Shown here in pieces: positions 50,107 through 62,833 of a stretch of DNA of 64,000 nt (positions are counted from its first letter, which is position 1; each line of letters opens with the position of its first letter). The position numbers were made by a program, and so were the translations under genes. Under the pieces are notes generated by a model, which saw only the letters and a program-made list of their open reading frames with translations, made no database searches and was not told where the DNA came from. The stretch is taken from assembly GCF_900105555.1 (NCBI RefSeq), contig NZ_FNTZ01000001.1:3041501-3105500 (forward strand). The letters are read 5' to 3'. Origin of the DNA: Pseudomonas coleopterorum (GTDB lineage Bacteria > Pseudomonadota > Gammaproteobacteria > Pseudomonadales > Pseudomonadaceae).

Positions 50107-52275
50107 ATGGCCATAAACCCCGTGCCGCTGGTGTCCCTCGCCAATTGCGAGGACGAGCCCATCCATCGACCGGGCGCGATCCAACCTCATGGCGCACTGA
50201 TCGCGCTGGATGCCGAAGGTCGCGTATTGAGCCGCAGCGCCAACCTGATGGCGACCATTGGGCTGGATGTGCTGCCGGGCAGCACGCCGGACGGCGAGTT
50301 GCTGGGCGGCGATGTCCTGGAGCTGATCGCAGAGGGGCTTGCCAGCAGCGATCACTGGGCCAACAGTGTCGAAAGCGTGCTGCTCGGCCGCCTGTTCGAC
50401 GTGGTTGCCCATCGCCATCTGCAGATCCTGTATCTGGAGTTCGAGCCGCGCCGTACGGCCAGCGGCTCCTTCAGCCAGTTCGCCCTGTACGCGCAGCGCA
50501 TCATCAGCCAGATGCAGAACCGCCACGACATCGATGCCCTGCTGAGCCGCGTGACCCAGGAAATCCGCAACATGACGGGCTACGACCGGGTCATGGCCTA
50601 TCGCTTTCGTCCCGACCTGTCCGGCGAGGTCATCGCCGAGGCCCATCGCGAAGACCTCGAAAGCTACCTGGGCCAGCGTTACCCGGCCTCGGACATCCCT
50701 GCCCAGGCTCGCCTGCTCTATATATTGAATCCGATTCGCCTGATCGCCGACGTGACCTATGCGCCAGCGCCACTAACCCCGTCACTGGATCCGCGAACCG
50801 GCCAGCCATTCGACCTCAGTTTCAGCACCCTGCGCAGCGTTTCACCGATCCACTGCGAGTACCTCACCAACATGGGCGTGCGCGCCTCGATGAGCGTTTC
50901 CATCGTCGTGGGTGGCAAGCTGTGGGGGCTGTTCTCCTGCCACCACATGTCGCCCAAGACGATGGCTCACCCCTTGCGCATGTCGTTCCAGGTCATCTCG
51001 CAGGTCTGCAGCGCACTGGTCGAACGCCTGGAACACAACCTGGCCACACAGACCCTGAAGCAGGCAAGCGACCAGCAACAGAGACTCATGACCCTGGCCC
51101 GCGACTCCGAAGATCTGGTCAGCGCGTTGGCGGGTGATCCGGACAATATTGCCTCGCTGATTCCGTGCGATGGCGCTGCGGTGGTGATGTCGGGACGTAC
51201 CCAGAGCATCGGCGGGCATTTCGACGCCCTGTGCCGCCAGGTACTCGAACACGTCGAACAGGACCCGAACCTCGAGGTGTTCCATACCGAGCATTGGCAA
51301 GGCTCGGCAAGCGAGCGCAACACCAGCGGCTACTGTGGCATTCTGGCGGTCCGCTTCCACCGACAGGAATCGGGCTGGGTCATGTGGCTGCGCAAGGAAG
51401 AAATCAACAACGTGCGCTGGGGCGGCAAGCCGGAGAAGATCATCAAGGTCGGGCCCTCGGGCGCCCGGCTGACACCCCGAGGCTCGTTCGAAGCCTGGGA
51501 AGAAGTGGTGCGCGGACGCTCGGCCAGCTGGGGTGATACCGACATCGCGATAGCCGAGAAGCTGCGGCGTGATCTGGTCGAGTTGTGCCTGAGCCGCGCC
51601 AGCGAGATCGATGGCATGCGCCAGCGCCTGATCGCGATGCTCGGTCACGACCTGCGCAACCCGCTGCAGTCCATTTCCATGGCCGCCGCCATGCTGTCTT
51701 CGAACGAAACGCGCGACACCGAACTGCGCAAGCACATCAGCCACTCCAGCGGTCGCATGGAACGGCTGATCAGCCAGATCCTGGAGATGAGTCGCCTGCA
51801 GTCGGGCCTCGGCATCATGGTCAATCGGGTCGAGACCGATCTGTCGACACTGGTGGAAAGCATCGTCCACGAAACCGCCGTGGCTTTTCCCAGCCTGACC
51901 ATCGAAGCCCGCATCGAGCCGGACGTACGCGCCATGGTCGATCCGGATCGCTACGCGCAGGTCATCACCAACCTGCTGGGCAATGCTCGCTACCACGGCA
52001 CGCCCGACACACCGGTACTGATCAGCTTGAGCACCGAACAGCAGAACACGCGATTGTCCGTGCTCAACCAGACCACTCCGGTGGCGCCCGAGCGACTGGC
52101 GACGCTGTTTCAGCCGTTCAAGCCGCACAGCGCCGAGAACCTGCGCAACAAGAATGGCCTGGGGATTGGCCTGTACATCTCTCAGGCAATCGCGGTGGCT
52201 CACAGCGGCAACCTGAGTGTGGAGCAGAACGGCAATGTCATCACGTTCAGCATGGTCCAACCGGTGGAGGCGTGA
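50107..52275 (+). CDS. bphP: Bacteriophytochrome sensor histidine kinase
   Basis: The 722-residue photoreceptor has the PAS-GAF-PHY photosensory core. Biliverdin would attach at C14 (L-A-N-C-E-D-E-P-I-H), followed by P-G-x-I-Q-P-H-G. The GAF domain has the P-A-S-D-I-P motif (D196) and the PHY tongue carries P-R-G-S-F (457-461). The output module is a histidine kinase with phospho-acceptor H514 (G-H-D-L-R-N-P), an N-box N-L-L-G-N-A-R and a G-box N-G-L-G-I-G-L-Y-I. It should sense red/far-red light in the cytoplasm. Neither a heme oxygenase (bphO) nor a response regulator adjoins it. The gene ends 40 bp before a terminator. Confidence 0.93.
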   Translation: MAINPVPLVSLANCEDEPIHRPGAIQPHGALIALDAEGRVLSRSANLMATIGLDVLPGSTPDGELLGGDVLELIAEGLASSDHWANSVESVLLGRLFDVVAHRHLQILYLEFEPRRTASGSFSQFALYAQRIISQMQNRHDIDALLSRVTQEIRNMTGYDRVMAYRFRPDLSGEVIAEAHREDLESYLGQRYPASDIPAQARLLYILNPIRLIADVTYAPAPLTPSLDPRTGQPFDLSFSTLRSVSPIHCEYLTNMGVRASMSVSIVVGGKLWGLFSCHHMSPKTMAHPLRMSFQVISQVCSALVERLEHNLATQTLKQASDQQQRLMTLARDSEDLVSALAGDPDNIASLIPCDGAAVVMSGRTQSIGGHFDALCRQVLEHVEQDPNLEVFHTEHWQGSASERNTSGYCGILAVRFHRQESGWVMWLRKEEINNVRWGGKPEKIIKVGPSGARLTPRGSFEAWEEVVRGRSASWGDTDIAIAEKLRRDLVELCLSRASEIDGMRQRLIAMLGHDLRNPLQSISMAAAMLSSNETRDTELRKHISHSSGRMERLISQILEMSRLQSGLGIMVNRVETDLSTLVESIVHETAVAFPSLTIEARIEPDVRAMVDPDRYAQVITNLLGNARYHGTPDTPVLISLSTEQQNTRLSVLNQTTPVAPERLATLFQPFKPHSAENLRNKNGLGIGLYISQAIAVAHSGNLSVEQNGNVITFSMVQPVEA

Positions 52276-52317
52276 AGCCTTGAGCGCGTGAAGCGCTCGC
52301 CAAATCGCAGACACGAA

Positions 52318-52339
52318 AAAGCCGCCCTGAGGCGGCTTT
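52318..52339 (+). terminator. Rho-independent terminator of bphP
   Basis: Stem aaagccgcc/ggcggcttt with loop CTGA, preceded by an A tract; about 40 bp after the bphP stop and just before the tRNA-Leu 3' end, so it may also serve the tRNA transcript on the opposite strand. Confidence 0.75.
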
Positions 52340-52376
52340 CACGTTGAGCGACAGGCCTGGGCCTTGCCATTCTGGT

Positions 52377-52461
52377 TGGTGCGGACGAAGAGACTCGAAC
52401 TCTTACACCTTTCGGCGCTGGAACCTAAATCCAGTGTGTCTACCAATTCCACCACGTCCGC
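52377..52461 (-). tRNA. tRNA-Leu (anticodon UAG)
   Basis: An 85-nt cloverleaf with acceptor GCGGACG, a long variable arm typical of class II tRNA, the anticodon loop TTTAGGT closed by CTGGA/TCCAG, T-loop TTCGAGT and an encoded CCA end. It is the last gene of the Arg-His-Leu cluster. Confidence 0.95.
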
Positions 52462-52518
52462 GTGTAGCTTTTAAAGCAAAGGCGCCGGATCGGTTAGAAT
52501 CGGGCGCCTTTCGGAATA

Positions 52519-52594
52519 TGGGGTGGACGATGGGGATCGAACCCACGACAACAGGAGTCACAATCCTGTGCTCTACCAACTGAGCTACGCCCAC
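52519..52594 (-). tRNA. tRNA-His (anticodon GUG)
   Basis: A 76-nt cloverleaf with anticodon loop TTGTGAC closed by CAGGA/TCCTG. The histidine-specific G(-1) opposite C73 is encoded (5' GUGGGCG), as is the CCA end. Confidence 0.95.
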
Positions 52595-52635
52595 CATATT
52601 GCGTTTACTGCGTTACTTGTGCCAAAGCTGCCTAA

Positions 52636-52712
52636 TGGCGCACCCGGCAGGACTCGAACCTGCGACCATCCGCTTAGAAGGCGGATGCTCTATCCAGCTG
52701 AGCTACGGGCGC
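52636..52712 (-). tRNA. tRNA-Arg (anticodon UCU)
   Basis: A 77-nt cloverleaf starting GCGCCCG, with anticodon loop CTTCTAA closed by TCCGC/GCGGA, a TTCGAGT T-loop and encoded CCA. It is the first gene of the minus-strand tRNA cluster. Confidence 0.95.
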
Positions 52713-52843
52713 TTTTGAGTCTGTAGTCCTTGCAGATTACAAATCCAGAGCTTCAGTCGGTGATGACAAACAAGCCTTGAAACCGCTTGCTTTGCCCTAC
52801 CTTCTTCACCAGTGCTAGGCCCTGCCCGACAAGTGCGACGAAT

Positions 52844-52870
52844 GTTATAGACGAGCCTTGGGGTCGTCAA
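52844..52870 (-). promoter_or_regulatory. Candidate promoter of the Arg-His-Leu tRNA cluster
   Basis: Minus-strand TTGACG (plus 52870-52865) and TATAAC (52849-52844) are separated by 15 bp, shorter than ideal; TAACAT two bases later gives 17. It lies about 130 bp upstream of tRNA-Arg. The surrounding 52713-53002 holds no gene, only this site and an A/T-rich tract (52870-52905). Confidence 0.45.
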
Positions 52871-53002
52871 CTCTTTTTTCAAAAAAATTCATTTAATTAA
52901 AGGGCTTAGGACGTTTCGCTAAGCAAGCGCCTTTGCCCTGGGCGTGCGACATGCGAGAATGCGCGCACATTTTCATTCCTTTTCGATGGTTAATCACGCG
53001 TC

Positions 53003-53857
53003 ATGACTGCACAACTTATCGACGGCAAGGCGATCGCCGCCAACCTGCGCCAGCAGATCGCTCATCAGGTTGCCGAGCGTCGTCAGAAGGGCCTGCGCAC
53101 GCCAGGGCTCGCGGTGATTCTGGTGGGCACCGACCCCGCTTCCCAGGTCTATGTATCGCACAAGCGCAAGGACTGCGAAGAAGTCGGATTCGCTTCCCGC
53201 GCCTTTGACCTGCCGAGCACGACTTCGCAGCTGGAGTTGGAGACGCTGATCGACACCCTCAATGCCGATACCGATATCGACGGCATCCTGTTGCAGTTGC
53301 CGCTGCCCGAGCACCTGGATGCCTCGCTGCTGCTCGAGCGCATCCGCCCGGACAAGGACGTCGATGGTTTCCATCCTTATAACGTCGGTCGCCTGGCCCA
53401 GCGCATCCCGTTGCTGCGCCCCTGCACCCCCAAAGGGATCATGACGCTGCTGGAAAGCACCGGCCAGGATCTGTACGGGATGGACGCAGTGGTAGTAGGT
53501 GCTTCCAACATCGTCGGTCGGCCCATGGCCATGGAACTGTTGCTGGCAGGCTGCACCGTGACCGTGACGCACCGTTTCACCAAAGACCTCGCGGGCCATG
53601 TAGGCCGCGCCGACCTGGTGGTGGTCGCTGCCGGCAAGCCGGGGCTGGTGAAGGGCGAATGGATCAAGGAAGGCGCGATCGTGATCGACGTGGGCATCAA
53701 CCGTCAGGCCGATGGCAAGCTGGTGGGCGATGTCGTGTATGAAACCGCTCTGCCCCGCGCCGGCTGGATCACGCCGGTGCCAGGCGGCGTAGGTCCGATG
53801 ACCCGCGCCTGCCTGCTGGAAAATACCCTCTATGCAGCACAGACCTTGCACAAGTGA
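53003..53857 (+). CDS. folD: Bifunctional methylenetetrahydrofolate dehydrogenase/cyclohydrolase
   Basis: The 284-residue enzyme interconverts 5,10-methylene-, 5,10-methenyl- and 10-formyl-tetrahydrofolate, supplying one-carbon units for purine and formyl-methionine synthesis. Active-site Y50 and K54 (Q-V-Y-V-S-H-K) match E. coli FolD numbering. The NADP loop G-A-S-N-I-V-G-R-P and the C-terminal P-G-G-V-G-P-M-T signature are intact. It appears monocistronic, flanked by the tRNA cluster and a REP-like element. Confidence 0.95.
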   Translation: MTAQLIDGKAIAANLRQQIAHQVAERRQKGLRTPGLAVILVGTDPASQVYVSHKRKDCEEVGFASRAFDLPSTTSQLELETLIDTLNADTDIDGILLQLPLPEHLDASLLLERIRPDKDVDGFHPYNVGRLAQRIPLLRPCTPKGIMTLLESTGQDLYGMDAVVVGASNIVGRPMAMELLLAGCTVTVTHRFTKDLAGHVGRADLVVVAAGKPGLVKGEWIKEGAIVIDVGINRQADGKLVGDVVYETALPRAGWITPVPGGVGPMTRACLLENTLYAAQTLHK

Positions 53858-53905
53858 TGTGACTCCCTTTTGCTGCCTCTGACCGCCCCTACGGATGAAT
53901 CGATG

Positions 53906-53942
53906 TCCTGTAGGGGCGGTCCGTGGCCGCGAAGCAGGCGCC
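53906..53942. repeat. REP-like element
   Basis: The segment around tgtaggggcggtccgtggcc has the palindromic core GCGG-TCCGTG-CCGC and the tgtagg lead seen in pseudomonad REP sequences. It lies between the convergent folD and glpV-type genes. Confidence 0.55.
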
Positions 53943-53970
53943 GCGGTTCATCAGACGCACCGCAACGCTG

Positions 53971-55716
<1,746 letters not shown>

Positions 55717-55762
55717 AGTGACCTCCTGTTTGAAATTTTCGCGCTGCGCAGATCCGCATGGC

Positions 55763-56035
55763 TCAGCCCCAACGCATTACCGCCAGCAACCACATCAGGG
55801 ACAGCGTCGAGGCGACCCAGATGTTCCAGTCGGTCACGCCGATCACCAGCAGGTGCAGGTAGGCGCTTCCGAGAAGACCGATGAACAAGCGGTCGCCACG
55901 GGTGGTGGCGATCGGTAGAAATCCGCGCCGCTCGGTGCAGGGCACGCGCAGTTCGTAGAACGTCATGCCGGCGAGCAACAGCGCAATGGCGCCGAAGAAC
56001 AGGGCAGTCGGTAGAGTCCAGGCCATCCACTCCAT
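55763..56035 (-). CDS. glpU: Small DUF2160 membrane protein, GlpU-like
   Basis: A 90-residue protein with two clear transmembrane segments at the N-terminus and centre (T-A-L-F-F-G-A-I-A-L-L-L-A-G and L-F-I-G-L-L-G-S-A-Y-L-H-L-L-V-I) and probably a third at the C-terminus. Such a protein accompanies GlpSTPQV-type importers; its role is unknown. ATG 56035 (M-E-W-M-A-W-T-L) is chosen, 10 bp after the glpQ stop; the longer frame only overlaps glpQ. Confidence 0.75.
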   Translation of the reverse strand: MEWMAWTLPTALFFGAIALLLAGMTFYELRVPCTERRGFLPIATTRGDRLFIGLLGSAYLHLLVIGVTDWNIWVASTLSLMWLLAVMRWG

Positions 56036-56045
56036 CACAGGCTCC

Positions 56046-56846
56046 TCATACGCGGCCCAGGGCGAAGCCCTTGGCCACATGGTTGCGAACGAACCAGATC
56101 ACCAGCATGCCGGGCACGATGGTCAGCACGCCGGCTGCAGCCAGCACGCCCCAGTCGATACCCGAGGCGGAAACCGTACGGGTCATTACCGCCGCGATCG
56201 GCTTGGCATCGACCGAGGTCAGGGTGCGCGCCAGCAGCAGCTCGACCCACGAGAACATGAAGCAGAAGAAGGCCGTCACGCCGATCCCCGAGCCGATCAG
56301 GGGCATGAAGATCTTCACGAAGAATTTCGGAAAGCTGTAGCCATCGATGTAGGCGGTTTCATCGATTTCCTTGGGCACGCCGGACATGAAGCCTTCCAGG
56401 ATCCACACCGCCAGCGGCACGTTGAACAGGCAGTGCGCCAGGGCCACGGCAATGTGCGTGTCGAACAGGCCGATGGAGGAGTAAAGTTGGAAGAACGGCA
56501 GCAGGAACACCGCCGGCGGGGCCATGCGGTTGGTCAGCAACCAGAAGAACAGGTGCTTGTCGCCCAGAAAGCGGTAGCGCGAGAAGGCATACGCGGCCGG
56601 CAGCGCAACGCTGAGCGAAATGAGCGTGTTGAGGCTCACGTAGTACAGCGAATTGATGTAGCCGGTGTACCAACTCGGGTCGGTGAAGATCACCCGGTAG
56701 TTGGCCAGGGTGAACTCATGGGGAAACAGCGTCAGCCCGCCGAGGATTTCGCCGTTGCTCTTGAACGACATGTTCAGCAGCCAATAGATGGGCACCAGCA
56801 GGAACAGGATGTACAGCAGCAGGGGGATCAGTTTGCGCTTGTTCAT
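56046..56846 (-). CDS. glpQ: ABC transporter permease, GlpQ-like
   Basis: The 266-residue protein has six predicted transmembrane helices and the ABC coupling motif E-G-F-M-S-G-V-P-K-E-I-D-E-T-A-Y-I-D-G-Y, typical of MalG-class sugar permeases. It pairs with the preceding permease. It starts 7 bp after the glpP stop. Confidence 0.82.
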   Translation of the reverse strand: MNKRKLIPLLLYILFLLVPIYWLLNMSFKSNGEILGGLTLFPHEFTLANYRVIFTDPSWYTGYINSLYYVSLNTLISLSVALPAAYAFSRYRFLGDKHLFFWLLTNRMAPPAVFLLPFFQLYSSIGLFDTHIAVALAHCLFNVPLAVWILEGFMSGVPKEIDETAYIDGYSFPKFFVKIFMPLIGSGIGVTAFFCFMFSWVELLLARTLTSVDAKPIAAVMTRTVSASGIDWGVLAAAGVLTIVPGMLVIWFVRNHVAKGFALGRV

Positions 56847-56853
56847 GGCCGCC

Positions 56854-57716
<863 letters not shown>

Positions 57717-57720
<4 letters not shown>

Positions 57721-58813
57721 GGGTGCACCTCCAGCAAGCGATCGTCGGCGTAGACCATCAGCCACTGCGCGGGGAAGCTGATGAACACGGTGCCTTCCGG
57801 CACGGCGCGGTCCTCGGGCAGACGTACCTTGAAGGTCTGCCCGCCGAGCGCCAGGGTCAGGATCTTGTAGGTACCCAGGTCTTCCAGGTGTACCCGTTCG
57901 CCGTGCAGGGCGGCCTCGAAGCTCTCGTCCCAGACGCGGATGAACTCGGGACGAATGCCGATCTGCAGGCGTTGCCAGCCGCCCTGGGCGATCCGCGCCT
58001 GCAAGGCTTCCGACAACGGCACGTGAATGCCGCCGAAGCCGACGCCGCCGCGCTCGGGCAGCACGTCGACCAGGTTCATGCCGGGGCTGCCGATGAAGTA
58101 GCCGACGAAGGTGTGCGCCGGTCGCTCGAACAGCTCGCGCGGTGTGCCGAACTGGACGATCTGGCCGCGGTACATCACGGCGATCTTGTCGGCGAAGGTG
58201 GAGGCCTCGAGCTGGTCGTGGGTGACATAGACCATGGTGATGTTGAACTGCTCGTGGATCTGCTTGAGCTTGCGTCGCAGTTTCCACTTCAGGTGCGGGT
58301 CGATGACCGTCAGCGGCTCGTCGAAGAGGATCGCCGACACGTCATCGCGGACCAGGCCGCGGCCCATCGACACCTTCTGTTTCTCGTCGGCGCTGAGATT
58401 GCGCGCCTTGCGCTGCAGCAGTCGCTGAAGGTCCAGGACTTCGGCGACTTCCTGCACTCGGGCCTGCACCTGTTCGGGCGACTTGCCCTGGTTGCGCAGG
58501 GGGAAGGCCAGGTTGTCGAACACCGTCATGGTGTCGTACACCACCGGGAACTGGAACACCTGGGCAATGTTGCGTTGCTCGGGCGGCAGGTCGTTGACCA
58601 CCTTGCCGTCGAACAGCACCTGCCCGTGGGACGGGCTGAGCAAGCCGGAAATGATGTTGAGCAAGGTCGATTTGCCACAGCCGGACGGGCCGAGCAAGGC
58701 ATAGGCGCCGCCCTGCTCCCAGATGTGATCCATCTCGCGGATCGCATAGTCTTCAGGCGCCGACGGGTGCGTGCTGTAGCTGTGCGCCAGGTGCTGCAAA
58801 CGGATCTCGGCCA

Positions 58814-58814
<1 letters not shown>
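57717..58814 (-). CDS. glpT: ABC transporter ATPase, GlpT-like, with a degenerate signature motif
   Basis: The 365-residue ATPase has a canonical Walker A (G-P-S-G-C-G-K-S-T), Q-loop (V-F-Q-F-P), Walker B (A-I-L-F-D-E-P) and switch histidine (V-T-H-D-Q). The ABC signature is L-S-A-D-E in place of L-S-G-G-Q. A C-terminal TOBE-type regulatory domain follows (about 240-365). Its start shares one base with the glpS stop. With GlpS it should form a heterodimer with one consensus and one degenerate ATP site. Confidence 0.82.
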
Positions 58815-59908
<1,094 letters not shown>

Positions 59909-59975
59909 GGCGGCGCCTTTTTTATTATTGGAAGCGGTTGCAGCTTTGCGTCGGTACGACTGCTGGCAAACCCAG

Positions 59976-59991
59976 AGCGATAACCGTGCCA
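59976..59991 (-). promoter_or_regulatory. Sigma-54 (-24/-12) promoter of the glpSTPQUV operon
   Basis: The minus strand reads TGGCACG-GTTA-TCGCT, matching the TGGCACG-N4-TTGCW consensus with a single change; the invariant GG and GC are 10 bp apart. The predicted start near 59965 leaves a leader of about 57 nt before glpS. The divergent neighbour encodes a sigma-54 activator. Confidence 0.8.
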
Positions 59992-60067
59992 ATTGCCGTG
60001 TGCCATGCCGGCAGGCGCGAGCCAAACGGTTCGGGCGCAGGTGTGGGTCTCAGGTCAGGTTCGCCCC

Positions 60068-60130
60068 TGAACAAAAATGAACGCCTGGCGCATTGACAAT
60101 GAACAACCGTGAACAACACTGCATGAACAA
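60068..60130. promoter_or_regulatory. Array of TGAACAA direct repeats (putative upstream activator sites)
   Basis: TGAACAA occurs at 60068, 60100, 60110 and 60124, with the variant TGAACGC at 60078 and TTGACAA at 60094. Several are 10 bp apart, so they face the same side of the helix. The array lies about 80-140 bp upstream of the sigma-54 promoter, where enhancer-binding proteins bind, and just before the activator's own ATG. Binding by that activator is inference. Confidence 0.6.
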
Positions 60131-60164
60131 AAACAACAAGGCCGCGCGCCGGGATACCTGAACC

Positions 60165-61961
60165 ATGTCCGTATCCAATCCAACCCTTGCCCACGATCAA
60201 CTCATTCAACGCTCCTGGGCGCGCTGTCGCGAGGCGGGGCTGGAGCATCACCACGTGCCGCGATTCGAGCCACTGGCGCGCGTTGCGCTGCAACAGATGC
60301 TCGACGGTCACCAGGCCTTGCTGCACACCACCCACCGCGAAGTGTTGCCCTATTACGAACACATCCTGGGCAACTCGCGTTGTCTGATCCGCCTGGCCGA
60401 CCCGCAGGCCCGTCTGCTCAGGTCCTGGGGTGCGCAGCCCGGCGCGGGTGCCGGTCACCTGGGCCACGCACCCGGTGCCTGCTGGCTGGAAGCGGCCGCC
60501 GGGACCAATCCGATCGGCACGGCGCTGGCCTGCCGCCAGGCCGTGCATGTCGAGCCGGACGAACACTTCCTGCTGGCTAACCGCCTGATGAACGGTTCGG
60601 CTTCACCGATCTTCGATGCCCGGCGGCAGATGGTGGCGGTACTGGACGTCTCCAGTGACAGCCACCTGCCGCCTTCGCACACCCTGGGACTGGTGAAAAT
60701 GATGAGCCAGACGGTCGAGAACCGCCTGATCCTGGAGACGTTCGCCGATCGGCATCACCAACTGATTTTCAACACCGGGGTGAACAACCTCGATAGCCAG
60801 TGGGCTGGGCTGCTGGTGTTCGATGACAGCGGTCGCGTGCTGGCCGCCAATCGTCGCGCCGACAGCCTGCTGGGTGCCGAGTTGCCTGGCCTGACCCTGC
60901 AACAGCTGTTCCGACTGACGCCCCAGGCTCTGCTCGACCATCCGCCGGAGCGCACCTTTGCCCTGCAACCGCCAGGACGCAGCCGCCTACAATGCCTGCT
61001 CAAGAAGCCCGCCCTGCGCCCTGCGCCGCCCGCCGCGCGACGTGGTTCCGACCCGCGCCTGGACAAGGCCTTGCAACAAGGGCTGCGTCTGCTGGAGAAG
61101 GACGTGCCCTTGCTGCTGCGCGGTGACACTGGCACCGGCAAGGAGGTGCTGGTCAAGGCCTTGCACCAGGCCAGCAGCCGCGCGTCGTGTCCACTGATTG
61201 CGGTCAATTGTGCGGCGATTCCCGCCGAACTGGTCGAGTCGGAGCTGTTCGGCTACGAACGTGGCGCCTTCACCGGCGCCAGCCACAAGGGCAGCCCCGG
61301 CCTGGTGCGCAAGGCCGACAAGGGCATCCTGTTCCTCGACGAGATCGGTGACATGCCGCTGCCCACCCAGGCGCGACTGTTGCGCGTGCTGCAGGAGCGC
61401 TGCATCCAGCCGCTGGGGGGCGGCGATCCGCTACCGGTCGATATCCGCCTGGTTTCCGCGACCCATGAAGACCTGCGCCAACGGGTACAGGCCGGGTTAT
61501 TCCGCGAGGATCTGTACTATCGCCTGGCGGGCATGACCTTGCACCTCCCGACCCTGAACGAACGCAGCGACAAGCGTGAACTGATCGAGCAGGTGTGGGA
61601 GACGCACCGTGAAGCACAGCAGACTGCCGGTTTCAGCGACGAGGTGTGGGCGGCCTTCATGGTCCATCCCTGGCCGGGCAACGTGCGCCAGCTGGCAGCG
61701 GTGGTCAAGGTGGCGCTGGTGCTGGCCGATCAGGACGTCATTAGCCTTGAGCATCTGCCTGAAGATTTCCTCCTCGAAGCCGGTCTGCAACCAGCGCAGG
61801 CACCTGCCTCGCCTCGGCCACTGCTGACCCTGGCCAAGGTCAGCGACCTGGGTGAGCTGCTGCAGGCCAGCGACGGCAACATCTCCCGCCTGGCCCGGCG
61901 CCTCGGTGTCAGCCGCAACACCCTGTACAAGCGCTTGCGCGCTCAGGGCCACGCGCTATGA
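60165..61961 (+). CDS. Sigma-54-dependent transcriptional activator, AcoR-like
   Basis: The 598-residue protein has an N-terminal GAF-type sensor region (about 60-280), an AAA+ domain with Walker A G-D-T-G-T-G-K-E at 320-327, the sigma-54 contact loop G-A-F-T-G-A at 367-372 and L-F-L-D-E-I-G-D Walker B, and a C-terminal Fis-type helix-turn-helix (about 555-598, ending S-R-N-T-L-Y-K-R-L). This is the AcoR architecture, with no receiver domain, so it likely senses a small molecule directly. The divergent glp-type operon with its -24/-12 promoter is the obvious target. Confidence 0.88.
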   Translation: MSVSNPTLAHDQLIQRSWARCREAGLEHHHVPRFEPLARVALQQMLDGHQALLHTTHREVLPYYEHILGNSRCLIRLADPQARLLRSWGAQPGAGAGHLGHAPGACWLEAAAGTNPIGTALACRQAVHVEPDEHFLLANRLMNGSASPIFDARRQMVAVLDVSSDSHLPPSHTLGLVKMMSQTVENRLILETFADRHHQLIFNTGVNNLDSQWAGLLVFDDSGRVLAANRRADSLLGAELPGLTLQQLFRLTPQALLDHPPERTFALQPPGRSRLQCLLKKPALRPAPPAARRGSDPRLDKALQQGLRLLEKDVPLLLRGDTGTGKEVLVKALHQASSRASCPLIAVNCAAIPAELVESELFGYERGAFTGASHKGSPGLVRKADKGILFLDEIGDMPLPTQARLLRVLQERCIQPLGGGDPLPVDIRLVSATHEDLRQRVQAGLFREDLYYRLAGMTLHLPTLNERSDKRELIEQVWETHREAQQTAGFSDEVWAAFMVHPWPGNVRQLAAVVKVALVLADQDVISLEHLPEDFLLEAGLQPAQAPASPRPLLTLAKVSDLGELLQASDGNISRLARRLGVSRNTLYKRLRAQGHAL

Positions 61962-61976
61962 GTATGAGCTGTGGAT

Positions 61977-62807
61977 TCAGCTCTTGCCGAAAGTCTGCGA
62001 CGGTCGGCGCAGGGTCGGGTCGAAGGGGTTCAGGCGCGGGCCGATGGCGGCAGCCTCGCGCTTGAGCAGCTCGACCACCGTGGGCAGTCGGTCGGGGCCG
62101 AGCCGATCGCTGATGGTGGCGACGCTGAGGGCTGCGACCGCATGGCCGTCGCGGTCGAGTATCGGCACCGCCAGGCCCGCCATGCCGGGCAACACGCCGG
62201 TGTTGCGCGCGGCATAACCGAGCTGGCGCACGCTGGCGACCTCCGAACGCAGCAGCACTTCGTCGTACAGGTGCAGGTCCCTGAGCCGCGGCAGGTTGTA
62301 GTGGATCACGGTTTCGCGCTCATCCTCGGGCAGGAACGCCAGGATGGCCAGACTGCCCTGGCCTACCCCCAGTGCGACACGGCCACCGATGTCGCCGGTG
62401 AAGGTCCGAATCGGGTAAGGCCCTTCGCTGCGGTCCAGGCAGATCGCGTCGAAACCACTGCGCGCGAGCAGGAACAGCGAGTCACCCAAAGAGGCCGACA
62501 ACCGCAGCAGGCTGGGCCGTGCCAGCTCGCGCAGGTTGCTGCCGTTGCCGGCGCGCGCGGCCAGGGCGAAGAATTCCAAGCTCAGCCGATAGCGCTTGCT
62601 GCGGACATCCTGCTCGACCATGCCCTCCTCCACCAGCCCGCGCAACAGCCGATGGGTGGTGGGTTGCGACAGGCCGATGCGCTCGGCGAGCTGGATCACC
62701 CGCTCACCCTCGGCTGGCGCAGCCGACAAGCCACGCAACACGGCGAACAACCTGGACACACTGCCTACGCCTGGCTCAGCATTCCGTTCAGTGGAATCAA
62801 TATCCAT
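61977..62807 (-). CDS. IclR-family transcriptional regulator
   Basis: A 276-residue regulator with an N-terminal winged helix (about 12-75, S-V-S-R-L-F-A-V-L then L-S-Q-P-T-T-H-R-L-L) and the IclR effector domain, including L-G-V-G-Q-G-S-L-A-I-L-A and the P-G-M-A-G-L-A-V-P-I segment. ATG 62807 has AGGTG upstream at proper distance; an in-frame ATG at 62828 lies inside a palindrome and has no ribosome site. It converges with the AcoR-like gene (15-bp gap) and diverges from the ABC ATPase gene, its probable target. Confidence 0.83.
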   Translation of the reverse strand: MDIDSTERNAEPGVGSVSRLFAVLRGLSAAPAEGERVIQLAERIGLSQPTTHRLLRGLVEEGMVEQDVRSKRYRLSLEFFALAARAGNGSNLRELARPSLLRLSASLGDSLFLLARSGFDAICLDRSEGPYPIRTFTGDIGGRVALGVGQGSLAILAFLPEDERETVIHYNLPRLRDLHLYDEVLLRSEVASVRQLGYAARNTGVLPGMAGLAVPILDRDGHAVAALSVATISDRLGPDRLPTVVELLKREAAAIGPRLNPFDPTLRRPSQTFGKS

Positions 62808-62822
62808 ACGCTGCGCACCTGA

Positions 62823-62833
62823 TTTCATTGAAA
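62823..62833. promoter_or_regulatory. Possible IclR operator palindrome
   Basis: TTTCA-T-TGAAA is a perfect inverted repeat 16 bp upstream of the IclR start chosen here, within the divergent region. A looser repeat GAAATAAGCGCTTTC follows at 62864-62878. IclR-family operators are often short TGAAA/TTTCA-type palindromes; assignment is by position only. Confidence 0.4.

Noticed and set aside
52377..52712. tRNA cluster as an integration (att) site for a mobile island
   Set aside because: No integrase, no direct repeat of a tRNA 3' end and no foreign-looking genes flank the cluster; folD follows directly.
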